From IMG/VR virus record IMGVR_UViG_3300045135_001407, positions 1-50,456 of that record: a stretch of DNA of 50,456 nucleotides; one strand, written 5' to 3'. Each line of letters opens with the position of its first letter. The stretch's first letter is position 1. Shown here one piece after another: positions 43,711-50,428 of the stretch. The notes under the pieces were generated by a model that was given only the letters and a program-made list of their open reading frames with translations, was not told the origin of the DNA and did no database searches. A program made the translations under genes and the position numbers. The stretch is from a virus.

Positions 43711-44580
43711 ATGGAAAATCAAGTAGAACTTATGGGATACACCACCAAAAACTTTGATATTTGTATGGGGGCTGTTCAAGCCTTTACAAAACTAAAAGCA
43801 ATGATTCCTGATATGAGTAAGCAGTCTAGAGAAGATGTGCTTTCAGCAATGAAATATCAAGATGCTATGTTTGGTATTGAAAAAGCTCTTTATGAAATTG
43901 GTAGCACAGAAGTAGATATGGATCAAGTTGAAGAGGCTGTAATGCTATCTCATATGACAACTTATGCTATTGGTATGGTTTCTGCTGAACTTGATATGGA
44001 AATTGTTGATATGTTTGATTATCTTCCCATGCACATTGAACAGATTAGACACCCCTACAAGAAAATTAATCCCGCTTTACCTGATAAAGCTGTAGAAGAG
44101 AAAAAGAAAATGTACGGAGAATTTAGAACAATGGACAAAGAAAAAGAATATGGCGAAGGACGTATGGCTCGTGCTTCTCTTAGAAAATTAATTATGTATG
44201 CTGGTGAAATGCTTAGTATGATTGAACCTGATGATGAAATGGAATCTTGGGTACAAGCTAAAATGGCAGAAATGGATCATATGATTGAAGCAGTTTATAC
44301 TTATTATAAATTTGGTGAGCGTTATGAGCCAAAACCACAAGCAGTCCATGCAGATGAGGATGTGCCAATGCCACCAACTGCACAAGGAATTAATCATGTA
44401 TGTGCTTTATCTGTGCAACATGAGAAGATGGGTTTTGGAATGTGTATTCCAACAACTCACTCATTAGAGGAAGATGGGACTGTTGAATTTTATGATGTAG
44501 TATTTTCTAATGGTATTGCTAAAGGAGTACCAGCAAAGGATTTAAAAATCATAGAATCTAAATCTCATACTCACAGCTGA
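43711..44580 (+). CDS. Putative virion-associated protein, Met-rich (289 aa)
   Basis: ATG 43711 follows AGGAG; the 70-base upstream gap is AT-rich with TATAAA/TATAAT-like stretches but no well-spaced -35. The protein is Met-rich and helical in its first two thirds (ICMGAVQAFTKLKAM, MLSHMTTYAIGMVS). A segment near residues 150-200 (RMARASLRKLIMYAGEMLSM, then ESWVQAKMAEMDHMIEAVY) matches a helical motif that I recognise from structural proteins of marine phages, although its function is not established. The last ~70 residues look like a small beta domain. Called virion-associated by this motif and context only. Confidence 0.7.
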   Translation: MENQVELMGYTTKNFDICMGAVQAFTKLKAMIPDMSKQSREDVLSAMKYQDAMFGIEKALYEIGSTEVDMDQVEEAVMLSHMTTYAIGMVSAELDMEIVDMFDYLPMHIEQIRHPYKKINPALPDKAVEEKKKMYGEFRTMDKEKEYGEGRMARASLRKLIMYAGEMLSMIEPDDEMESWVQAKMAEMDHMIEAVYTYYKFGERYEPKPQAVHADEDVPMPPTAQGINHVCALSVQHEKMGFGMCIPTTHSLEEDGTVEFYDVVFSNGIAKGVPAKDLKIIESKSHTHS

Positions 44581-44581
44581 T

Positions 44582-44722
44582 ATGCCAATTAGAAAAGTAA
44601 AAGGTGGTTATCGTTGGGGAAGCTCTGGTAAAACTTACCCAACAAAAAAGCAAGCAGCTAAACAAGCTGCAGCTGCTTATGCTTCTGGGTACAAAAAACC
44701 AAAAGGAGGTAAAAAGAAATGA
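44582..44722 (+). CDS. Small basic phage protein with KxGGYRWGxSGK motif (46 aa)
   Basis: A 46-residue protein (PIRKVKGGYRWGSSGKTYP, then KKQAAKQAAAAYASGYKKP). This pattern occurs in very many phage genomes near structural and lysis genes and has no assigned function. It overlaps the start of the next gene (ATGA) and contains that gene's strong ribosome site in its last codons. Confidence 0.85.
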   Translation: MPIRKVKGGYRWGSSGKTYPTKKQAAKQAAAAYASGYKKPKGGKKK

Positions 44723-44886
44723 TTGAATGGATTAAAAATAGAATTAAAGAACGGACATCTTGGGATGGCGGTGCTCTTATCGCTGTAGGAGTTATTGGGT
44801 TATTCTTCTCAGCAATCATCCCAATGAATCTTATTTGTTGGTTAGCTATAGCATATGGAGCATGGACTATTTGGAAATCGGAGTAA
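44719..44886 (+). CDS. Small two-helix membrane protein, likely holin
   Basis: A 55-residue protein with a very strong AAGGAGGT site at 44703-44710. After a charged start (MIEWIKNRIKERTSWDGG) it has two hydrophobic segments (LIAVGVIGLFFSAIIP and LICWLAIAYGAWTIW) and a short charged end (KSE). Length and topology match small phage holins, and related RTSWDG...AYGAWT proteins occur in many marine phages. The endolysin is not visible in the window. Holin function is inferred. Confidence 0.8.
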   Translation: MIEWIKNRIKERTSWDGGALIAVGVIGLFFSAIIPMNLICWLAIAYGAWTIWKSE

Positions 44887-44887
44887 T

Positions 44888-45109
44888 ATGGCAGAAGTAA
44901 TTTCTTTAGTAGAGTTAGTAGAATCGAGACTTAGAAAACAACAAGAGTTAGATTATTATATAGAGGTTTTACAAAAACTTCAGTTAAAAGTTTCTGGCTT
45001 ACAAAAAGAAATTAATGTTACTAATATTATTATTGATATGATAGAAAACGAACGAGTCTTATCTGTTGAAGAAAAAAGAGATAAGATAGTTCAACTGGAA
45101 ATAAAATAA
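44888..45109 (+). CDS. Small coiled-coil protein (73 aa)
   Basis: ATG 44888 lies one base after the previous stop, with GGAG at 44880-44883; an in-frame start at 44855 within the holin-like gene is less likely. The 73-residue product is almost entirely helical with heptad character (ELVESRLRKQQELDYYIEVL, then LKVSGLQKEINV). No family recognised. Its place beside the holin suggests a possible lysis-timing partner, but there is no direct evidence. Confidence 0.75.
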   Translation: MAEVISLVELVESRLRKQQELDYYIEVLQKLQLKVSGLQKEINVTNIIIDMIENERVLSVEEKRDKIVQLEIK

Positions 45110-45124
45110 TTTAGAAAATAACTA

Positions 45125-45153
45125 TTGCTAAAAAGACATTAGCAAGATATAAT
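45125..45153 (+). promoter_or_regulatory. Strong promoter overlapping an inverted repeat
   Basis: TTGCTA (45125-45130) and TATAAT (45148-45153) are separated by exactly 17 bases. A perfect inverted repeat, TTGCTAA (45125-45131) and TTAGCAA (45139-45145), covers the -35 element and spacer, so a bound repressor could block it. The expected start point is at about 45159-45161, on or next to the ATG of the following gene. Confidence 0.7.
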
Positions 45154-45158
45154 TTATT

Positions 45159-45332
45159 ATGGCTGATTTAAGATACAAAGGCAAGAAAATGAAATCTCAT
45201 CTTAATAAGATGCTTGCTAAATATCGTCGCGGAGAGTCTATCGGAGCAACTGCAGAAGCTAGGCTTAAGGCTCGTGGTTTGATTAAGAGAAAATCAGGCA
45301 AAAAACGAAAAGGAAAATTAGGAAAATCCTAA
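45159..45332 (+). CDS. Lysine/arginine-rich small protein (57 aa), possibly leaderless
   Basis: A 57-residue, strongly basic protein (MADLRYKGKKMKSHLNKM, then AKYRRGESIGATAEARLKAR and a GKKRKGKLGKS tail). The middle ESIGATAEARLKARG looks like a small conserved helix. There is no Shine-Dalgarno sequence before the ATG, and the -10 element ends six bases upstream, so the mRNA may begin at the start codon. Function unknown. Confidence 0.7.
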   Translation: MADLRYKGKKMKSHLNKMLAKYRRGESIGATAEARLKARGLIKRKSGKKRKGKLGKS

Positions 45333-45356
45333 TCTTATTTCAAAGGAGAACTTAAA

Positions 45357-45617
45357 ATGGCAGTAAGAAAAGAAGTTACTGGTGTTGCAGCAGATCTAGC
45401 AAATGCTTATGATATGAATCCACAGGGTGGGACCGATGCAGGTCCTGGCGCTTCTGGAGACGCAACAGGTAAGAAATATCTAAAAGAAGCACCCGGCCTT
45501 ATTGGTAATGATGCAGGAGCAGATACAAATGCTCATGGTCTTTCAAAAGGTCCACAGAATGGCTCCCTAGGCGTTACTGGGACTTCTCTCAGTGGTAACG
45601 GCAAGGGTCGTTTTTAA
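45357..45617 (+). CDS. Gly/Ala/Asn-rich hypothetical protein (86 aa)
   Basis: AAAGGAG precedes ATG 45357. The 86 residues are mostly Gly, Ala, Asn, Asp and Ser (MNPQGGTDAGPGASGDATG, then GPQNGSLGVTGTSLSG) and are probably disordered. Low-complexity proteins of this kind are found among minor virion components of marine phages. No family recognised. Confidence 0.7.
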   Translation: MAVRKEVTGVAADLANAYDMNPQGGTDAGPGASGDATGKKYLKEAPGLIGNDAGADTNAHGLSKGPQNGSLGVTGTSLSGNGKGRF

Positions 45618-45632
45618 TAGGAGGATAGCTAA

Positions 45633-45872
45633 ATGGCAGGAGCAGCAGGAAAAGGAGAACGTAGGGTTATTATGATAGGTGATAACCGTTATGGTGTGCC
45701 CGAAGAGTATGATCCTGTTCGTAAGCAAAAAACTGTTATGAAGTATCGTGAAGGAGACTCAGCTTCTAGAGAACTCAAAGCGGTATATAACGGAACCGGA
45801 CTTGATCTAGGAACGTATCCTCAAAGACAACTAAACTATGGTAAAAAAGTTGTAAAACAAAAAGGCGAATAA
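45633..45872 (+). CDS. Basic hypothetical protein (79 aa)
   Basis: A strong AGGAGG site precedes ATG 45633. The protein has a short beta-like start (RRVIMIGDNRYGVPEEYDP) and a basic end (YGKKVVKQKGE). Function unknown; the stop overlaps the next ATG (TAATG). Confidence 0.72.
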   Translation: MAGAAGKGERRVIMIGDNRYGVPEEYDPVRKQKTVMKYREGDSASRELKAVYNGTGLDLGTYPQRQLNYGKKVVKQKGE

Positions 45873-46018
45873 TGGATATTCCCGCGTTTTTACAACGATC
45901 TATGCCCAAGATAAAGAAAAAAGCGTACAGCAAAAAGAAAAAAGATTCTATTGCTGTACGCTTAATTTCTGGTAAGGGTATCTCTACAAATAAGAAACCA
46001 AAAAAATTAACTTTTTAA
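45872..46018 (+). CDS. Lysine-rich micro-protein (48 aa) at the convergent junction
   Basis: A 48-residue protein with two lysine clusters (KIKKKAYSKKKK and NKKPKKL). It starts by TAATG coupling and its last 12 bases overlap the 3' end of the methyltransferase-like gene on the other strand. A 13-bp inverted repeat lies inside it, so nucleotide structure may constrain the protein. Coding status is likely but less certain than its neighbours. Confidence 0.6.
   Translation: MDIPAFLQRSMPKIKKKAYSKKKKDSIAVRLISGKGISTNKKPKKLTF
45915..45963 (-). terminator. Intrinsic terminator of the minus-strand operon, inside a plus-strand gene
   Basis: AAGCGTACAGCAA (45921-45933) and TTGCTGTACGCTT (45951-45963) form a perfect 13-bp stem with a 17-base loop. 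Read on the minus strand, the stem is followed by a T-rich tract (TTTTCTTTAT), the pattern of an intrinsic terminator. On the plus strand it is followed by TAATTTCTGG, which is much weaker. Confidence 0.75.
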
Positions 46019-46558
46019 ATAATCACCAAAAGAGTTTTTAAACCAAGCATGTTTACCTGGGGCGCAGATAAAAGGCTGCGCCCTACTTGTTTCTATAACT
46101 TTTTGAAAAACATCATCTATTCCTACAACATCTATACTAAAAAATACTAAATCTTCATGTTCTAGATTAGAGTAGTCATAATCTTTTCCGTCCATGTGAA
46201 CTATATCTAAATTTTTTATTCCGCTTTTCTTTATTAGAAACTGACTAATTTTTACGCACTTCTCATCAAAGTCAATTCCTATCATTTTCATATTAGGATA
46301 TTCTTTATTTAAATCTACTAAACTATATGGATACATTCCTGATCCAACCATAACAAGAGTGTTACATGTTTTAAACTTAGAGGCACATTTCTTTTCTAAA
46401 AGAGTTTCTCTAATCCAGTTTTTTCTGGGCTGTTTACTTCTAAATAACTCATATCTTTCATTTTTTATTATCCATTCTATGAATTTAAATTCAGTTTCTC
46501 TTAGTCCTTTTTTCCAGTTAGCTTCTAGTTTATTAAAAGTTTTCAATTTGTCTGGCAC
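46007..46558 (-). CDS. SAM-dependent methyltransferase-like protein, nicotianamine-synthase style
   Basis: A 183-residue protein starting with GTG 46558, supported by AAGGAG nine bases upstream. The Rossmann part runs LVMVGSGMYPYSLVDLNKEY (glycine loop), MKMIGIDFDEKC (acidic end of strand 2), LDIVHMDGKDYDY (motif near the adenine) and LVFFSIDV. The GSGxxPxS form of the first loop is characteristic of nicotianamine-synthase and staphylopine-synthase-like SAM enzymes rather than ordinary methyltransferases. The N-terminal helical part is short. It may transfer a methyl or an aminobutyrate group; the substrate is unknown. It overlaps the glycosyltransferase end by 26 bases. Confidence 0.72.
   Translation of the reverse strand: MPDKLKTFNKLEANWKKGLRETEFKFIEWIIKNERYELFRSKQPRKNWIRETLLEKKCASKFKTCNTLVMVGSGMYPYSLVDLNKEYPNMKMIGIDFDEKCVKISQFLIKKSGIKNLDIVHMDGKDYDYSNLEHEDLVFFSIDVVGIDDVFQKVIETSRAQPFICAPGKHAWFKNSFGDYLKS
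46060..46094 (+). terminator. Candidate terminator for the plus-strand arm, inside a minus-strand gene
   Basis: GGGCGCAG (46060-46067) and CTGCGCCC (46076-46083) form a perfect eight-bp GC-rich stem with an eight-base loop. On the plus strand it is followed by TACTTGTTTCT, only moderately T-rich. It lies 42 bases after the last plus-strand stop. Confidence 0.5.
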
Positions 46559-47648
46559 TATTTATAGCTCCTTCTAAATTGATATCGTTTTGTTTTGGAA
46601 AGTTATCATCTTCTATGAGTCTTTTTAAATAAACATCAATGTTAAAAAGACTGTGGTAAGAACACACCTTAAACCACTCAAACTCCTCAAATTTATAACA
46701 TCTTATAAGTTGTTCTAATTTATGTCCGTCTTGTCGTGGTATTATAATAGAAGGTATTTTAGCTTTTAAAATATCTGTCGTACTGTTATACCCTCCATAA
46801 GTTATATAAGCAGTACAACTTTCTAATTTTTTAGATAAATTAGGTATGTAATTAACTATCTCTACATTATTAGAAGTTCTTCCCCCAATTTTAGAGAATA
46901 ACTCTACATCTCCTAAAGGTACAATAAAATTAAGGTTAGGGAACTTCTTAACAACTGATCTTAATATTTTACTGTAGATAAAAAATCCTTCCTCTTTATT
47001 TAGCCCACAACTTATATATACATTATTATTTTCTTTTTTATGTTCTTTAATAGCAGGGTTACATACATATCCTGTATAGAATACTCTATTTTTTAAATCT
47101 TTTTCTAATTCTGACCAGTTGTAGTTTCTAACTGCGTCTGCCATTAAAGGCAGATAATTTTCATCTCCATGAATTAAAACTTTGCAATCATAGTGTAGTA
47201 TAGTTTGGTTTATAGTTTTAGCAACCCAATCTTGTACGCTTTCGTAATGAGGTTCGTCCCAAGGAAAATCTCTTATACTAATTATAATTTGAATTCCTCT
47301 TTTTTTACATTCTTCAAACATTGAAAAATATTCATAAGAAAATTGCTGACGACAGAAAGGAAATCCTTCACACACCAATTTTGTTATCTCTGGATGCTTA
47401 TCTAAAACTTTTACTAGTTTAGTCCATCTTCTTCTAACCCTCTCTCGTTGCATCAGAAATTTATAATCATTTTCTAATGTTTCAGGGTTTTCTTCTAAAT
47501 AGTAAGAATGTTCGGTATTATATTTAATAGGAGGATTAAATAATTGATTTATCATTACAAAAGAATTTGCGGGTAAGTTATCGGAGATATACTTGACCCG
47601 CATTGCATGTCCCAATCCTCTATAGTACTGGGTATGAAAAGCAATCAT
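46533..47648 (-). CDS. GT-B fold glycosyltransferase, MurG-like
   Basis: A 371-residue protein. The N-terminal domain starts HTQYYRGLGHAMRVKYIS, the glycine-rich loop typical of MurG/GT28-like enzymes. The C-terminal domain has NNVYISCGLNKEEG, then VEIVNYIPNLSKKLESC and TAYITYGGYNSTTDIL, IPSIIIPRQDGHKLEQ, which is the UDP-sugar-binding region of this superfamily (a GGxxT...E/Q pattern). It transfers a sugar from a nucleotide donor; acceptor unknown (phage DNA base, protein or host surface). The ATG overlaps the ThyX stop (ATGA), so it is expressed with nucleotide genes, which mildly favours a DNA-related role. Confidence 0.82.
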   Translation of the reverse strand: MIAFHTQYYRGLGHAMRVKYISDNLPANSFVMINQLFNPPIKYNTEHSYYLEENPETLENDYKFLMQRERVRRRWTKLVKVLDKHPEITKLVCEGFPFCRQQFSYEYFSMFEECKKRGIQIIISIRDFPWDEPHYESVQDWVAKTINQTILHYDCKVLIHGDENYLPLMADAVRNYNWSELEKDLKNRVFYTGYVCNPAIKEHKKENNNVYISCGLNKEEGFFIYSKILRSVVKKFPNLNFIVPLGDVELFSKIGGRTSNNVEIVNYIPNLSKKLESCTAYITYGGYNSTTDILKAKIPSIIIPRQDGHKLEQLIRCYKFEEFEWFKVCSYHSLFNIDVYLKRLIEDDNFPKQNDINLEGAINSARQIENF

Positions 47649-48304
47649 TCGTTTACGAAATCTCTTATCATAGGAAAGATTGGCTCAATAGCATCAGCAC
47701 ATGCACGAGCTATTTCCATATGTTCTTTTTGAGTTCCATGACCACTACGTAATTCTACATAATGTACCCAAGAACGAAGACTCCCATTCATGTAAAGAGT
47801 TGTTTTAGTAATCCCTTCGGGTAATATCTTACGCGCTTGCTCTTTAGCAATTCCTAATTTAATTGCGGCGTCATACTCTCTTTTAGCTAAAACAGAGATA
47901 CGACGTTGTGCCCACTCCCATTCTCTTTGTAGTTTGGTGTCTTCAACTTCAACAGAATTTTGTCTGTTTTTTGTGTCTTGTAGCCTAGCCTCGCTATAAG
48001 AAAACATATCGCCTTGATCTTCTGGATTTGCGTATCTTTGACTAAACTCTTGAAAAGCAAAACTACGATGTCTTACAATTTGATGTGCAATATCACGAGT
48101 AGTTTGTATTTCTAAACATGCGTTAACCATTTCTAAAGGCGACCAGTGACCGTGTTTAATTAAATATTTAATAAGTTTTTCTGAAGTTTCCTTATTCATT
48201 TGATTAGAAGGGTTAGAAACCCTTGCACAAAAAGCTACTAAATCCTGGCAATTTACTAGTCCTTCCATATCACTACTAGAGTGAGATATTAATTTTACTT
48301 TCAT
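47645..48304 (-). CDS. thyX: FAD-dependent thymidylate synthase ThyX
   Basis: A 219-residue protein when started at ATG 48304, which overlaps the previous stop (TAATG) and follows an AGGATGG site; an upstream in-frame ATG at 48322 would add six residues. The ThyX motif RHR-x7-S is visible as R78-H79-R80 (IVRHRSFAFQEFSQRY). Other family features are HGHWSPLEM near residue 51 and the C-terminal LRSWVHYVELRSG, which binds dUMP. It makes dTMP from dUMP using methylene-tetrahydrofolate, FADH2 and NADPH. The nearby dUTPase-like gene could supply dUMP. Confidence 0.96.
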   Translation of the reverse strand: MKVKLISHSSSDMEGLVNCQDLVAFCARVSNPSNQMNKETSEKLIKYLIKHGHWSPLEMVNACLEIQTTRDIAHQIVRHRSFAFQEFSQRYANPEDQGDMFSYSEARLQDTKNRQNSVEVEDTKLQREWEWAQRRISVLAKREYDAAIKLGIAKEQARKILPEGITKTTLYMNGSLRSWVHYVELRSGHGTQKEHMEIARACADAIEPIFPMIRDFVNE

Positions 48305-48510
48305 TATTTCCATCCTAACCATCTTTTTAAAGCTGAGTGTAGATTTTTAGTGTGTGTTGATTGATACCATATATTAATATTAATTGTTAATATTCCTACA
48401 ATTATTACAGTATGATATATAGATTCATACATCTGATATTCAAAGTATCCAGTAAGTAAGATACCTATGCAAAGTATAATATAAAAAGATATAAGTATGT
48501 ATTTTTTCAT
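48304..48510 (-). CDS. Small two-helix membrane protein (68 aa)
   Basis: A 68-residue protein with two hydrophobic segments (YILISFYIILCIGILLTGYF and TVIIVGILTINININ-like) and a basic end (ALKRWLGWK). It is coupled on both sides by start-stop overlaps (ATGA upstream, TAATG downstream). No family recognised. It might affect the host membrane or superinfection, but nothing in the sequence says so. Confidence 0.75.
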   Translation of the reverse strand: MKKYILISFYIILCIGILLTGYFEYQMYESIYHTVIIVGILTININIWYQSTHTKNLHSALKRWLGWK

Positions 48511-49103
48511 CTTGTTCTTTCTTGTATAACTTTATTTACTATGTGCTTACTTATAGGATTAGTTTTTTCGTGCTCTCTTGAGTAGTTTTTAGCTACAATG
48601 TCTTTGGTTCTTTCTCTTTTCTCTTCTTGTACCCAGTTATTATCTTTAGTCCCTTTGTATTTTTCTCCTGACTCTACTCTCTCAACTTTTTTAATCCTTA
48701 CTAAAGGAAAACCACTAAAAGTTAAGTTAGCTATGATTTCTCCTTGAGAAATGCTCTCATCTTTATCGCCATAATTGTACACAATTAAAGTAATTTCATT
48801 TCTAAAATCATAATCAAATATACTATTTAATACACCTATATTTTTACTTCTTAGTACATTAGAGTTAGTAACTACTTGCATTCTAACTCTAGGATCTGTT
48901 AATTGTACATACAGTCCAGTATATATAGTTTCTACTGATTTTTTAGGTATTAGCTTTTCTTTTAAGCTAGAGTTTCTTAAAAAATATACAGAATCAAACG
49001 GAGACTCTTGTGTAAGTCCCCATTCGATATTAAGCTCTTTTGATAATTGTTGTGCTAGTGTAGAAACTTCGTATAGAACTACCAGCTGTTCACTGTCTCG
49101 CAT
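48507..49103 (-). CDS. Divergent dUTPase-like protein with basic C-terminal extension
   Basis: ATG 49103 is chosen for its GGGAG site five bases upstream; a TTG at 49115 is an alternative. The 198-residue protein contains a dUTPase-type beta fold: VETIYTGLYVQLTDP, VLRSKNIGVL (motif 2-like RS), SIFDYDFRNEITLIVYNYG (motif 3, with Asp in the catalytic place but Phe replacing the usual Tyr) and SISQGEIIANLTF (motif 4-like, GxxIAxL). It would convert dUTP to dUMP, feeding ThyX. The last ~55 residues are highly charged and unlike the family's usual P-loop-like end. Activity is uncertain because of the changes. Confidence 0.68.
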   Translation of the reverse strand: MRDSEQLVVLYEVSTLAQQLSKELNIEWGLTQESPFDSVYFLRNSSLKEKLIPKKSVETIYTGLYVQLTDPRVRMQVVTNSNVLRSKNIGVLNSIFDYDFRNEITLIVYNYGDKDESISQGEIIANLTFSGFPLVRIKKVERVESGEKYKGTKDNNWVQEEKRERTKDIVAKNYSREHEKTNPISKHIVNKVIQERTR

Positions 49104-49933
49104 AGTATCTCCCAAACTTCCTCCCCATTTTTAGCTGCTTCAATTACGTTTTTATTGTATTTTTTAAGAGAGATAAGTTGCTCATTTTTAATGAGTTTAT
49201 CTTTACTTTGATTAAGATTTTGTATATATTTTGATTTACCTTTAAGGGGAAGATTTTCTAGTAAATTAGGTAATGACTGGTAATCTCTAGCAAGCTGTTG
49301 TGCTCTTTTGGGACCTACACCGTCTACTCCTAATATGTTATCGCTTTTATCTCCTTCTAGAATACGAGAAAATAAATATTGCGAGGGTTCTAGGTTATAT
49401 GTTTCATAAAACTCCCCAAGGTCAATTTCTTTTCTAGAGAACATATTAAAAATACTTATTTTGTCTGAGATTAGTTGGTACATATCTCTATCGCTTGTTA
49501 CTATCCAAGTATGTTCATATCTGTCTGATAAATTTAATGTTAGGAAAGTTATGATATCATCTGCCTCTAGCCCTCTGAATTTAAGAGATTGACAAGGTAA
49601 AAGATCGGGAATGTCGTTTAGACAGGCAAAGAACTCTTCATAGTGCTTCTGCTCTTCTTCTTCTTTTGGTTTTGTTCTATTACCTTTGTAAGAGTCAAGT
49701 AACTCCATCCTATAGTAGCTTTTTCCAAAGTCAAAGCATACAATGGTTTTTTCTGCATTGTAGCTTTTAGCTAGGCTTTCTACTGTTCGAATGTAATCAT
49801 TTTGAAAAGAATTATAGTTTTTTCGGTGAAGCCAACGATAAGCTAGATTGTTACCGTCAACAAGAAGTAAAGACTTTGGCTGAGACTTGATATTTTCAAC
49901 TTCAGCTAAGTCGTCCCAAGTTTTAGTGTTCAT
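49079..49933 (-). CDS. 5'-3' exonuclease / flap endonuclease
   Basis: A 284-residue FEN/PIN nuclease. Metal ligands are seen in order: D26 (LLLVDGNNLAYR), D68 (IVCFDFGKS), E123-D125-D126 (GLEADDIITF), D148 and D150 (VTSDRDMYQ) and D195/D198 (EGDKSDNI). A helix-hairpin-helix DNA-binding motif follows (GVDGVGPKRAQQLA). The size and layout match T5/T4-type exonucleases that remove RNA primers and flaps. It overlaps the dUTPase-like gene by 25 bases, and a good promoter lies upstream on this strand. Confidence 0.94.
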   Translation of the reverse strand: MNTKTWDDLAEVENIKSQPKSLLLVDGNNLAYRWLHRKNYNSFQNDYIRTVESLAKSYNAEKTIVCFDFGKSYYRMELLDSYKGNRTKPKEEEEQKHYEEFFACLNDIPDLLPCQSLKFRGLEADDIITFLTLNLSDRYEHTWIVTSDRDMYQLISDKISIFNMFSRKEIDLGEFYETYNLEPSQYLFSRILEGDKSDNILGVDGVGPKRAQQLARDYQSLPNLLENLPLKGKSKYIQNLNQSKDKLIKNEQLISLKKYNKNVIEAAKNGEEVWEILCETVNSW

Positions 49934-49966
49934 TTTTATGTTCTTTCTATTTTTAATTTATAATGT

Positions 49967-49995
49967 ATTATATAATAAATTCAGTCATTTGGCAA
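49967..49995 (-). promoter_or_regulatory. Minus-strand promoter for the exonuclease-to-methyltransferase operon
   Basis: On the minus strand TTGCCA (plus coordinates 49990-49995) and TATAAT (49967-49972) are separated by exactly 17 bases. The -35 is inside the end of the PD-(D/E)XK gene; the predicted start is near 49960, 27 bases before the exonuclease ATG. Confidence 0.6.
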
Positions 49996-50428
49996 TCTTT
50001 TTGTAAACTTTTAACCAGTCTTGGAGTAATCCCATTTTAAAGTTACAGTCAAAGACTTGACAGTGAATTTGGTTTTCTAGCTCTATTTCATCATTCCAGC
50101 ATATGTAATCTTTAGAACGATTCCATCTATAAATAACAAGTGGTTTCTTTTTCATGACTTCTGCTTCTCTAACAGCTTGTCTCCAAAAGTTTAATAAATC
50201 AGAAGATGTAGCAGTTAAAAGCCCGTTCCAGTTTACTTCTGCATAGTGTTTACATTCTATACAATAGGGCCAAGCAGCTGTATCATGAGGAGTCCATAGA
50301 TCACCTTTTAAGTACTCTAAAGAACCACTGAGAGGCATACGTTTAAATTCTATTTTAAGTTCTTTTGTTAATAAGTCTCTTATCTTAGCCTCATAAGCAG
50401 AGCCTTTTATTTTACTACGACTAGCCAA
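49985..50428 (-). CDS. PD-(D/E)XK nuclease, Holliday-junction-resolvase-like
   Basis: A 147-residue protein with the restriction-like nuclease core: E13 (KGSAYEAKIRD), D43 (YLKGDLWTP), and E58-x-K60 (PYCIECKHY), giving E...D...ExK. A later helix contains FWRQAVREAEVMKKKPLVIYR, as in archaeal-type resolvases where a Q/E helix supports the site. Resolution of recombination or replication junctions before packaging is the likely role; a general exonuclease is possible. The start is TTG 50428: an in-frame TGA lies two codons upstream and the next ATG is at residue 31, beyond the essential E13. Confidence 0.8.
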   Translation of the reverse strand: MASRSKIKGSAYEAKIRDLLTKELKIEFKRMPLSGSLEYLKGDLWTPHDTAAWPYCIECKHYAEVNWNGLLTATSSDLLNFWRQAVREAEVMKKKPLVIYRWNRSKDYICWNDEIELENQIHCQVFDCNFKMGLLQDWLKVYKKIAK

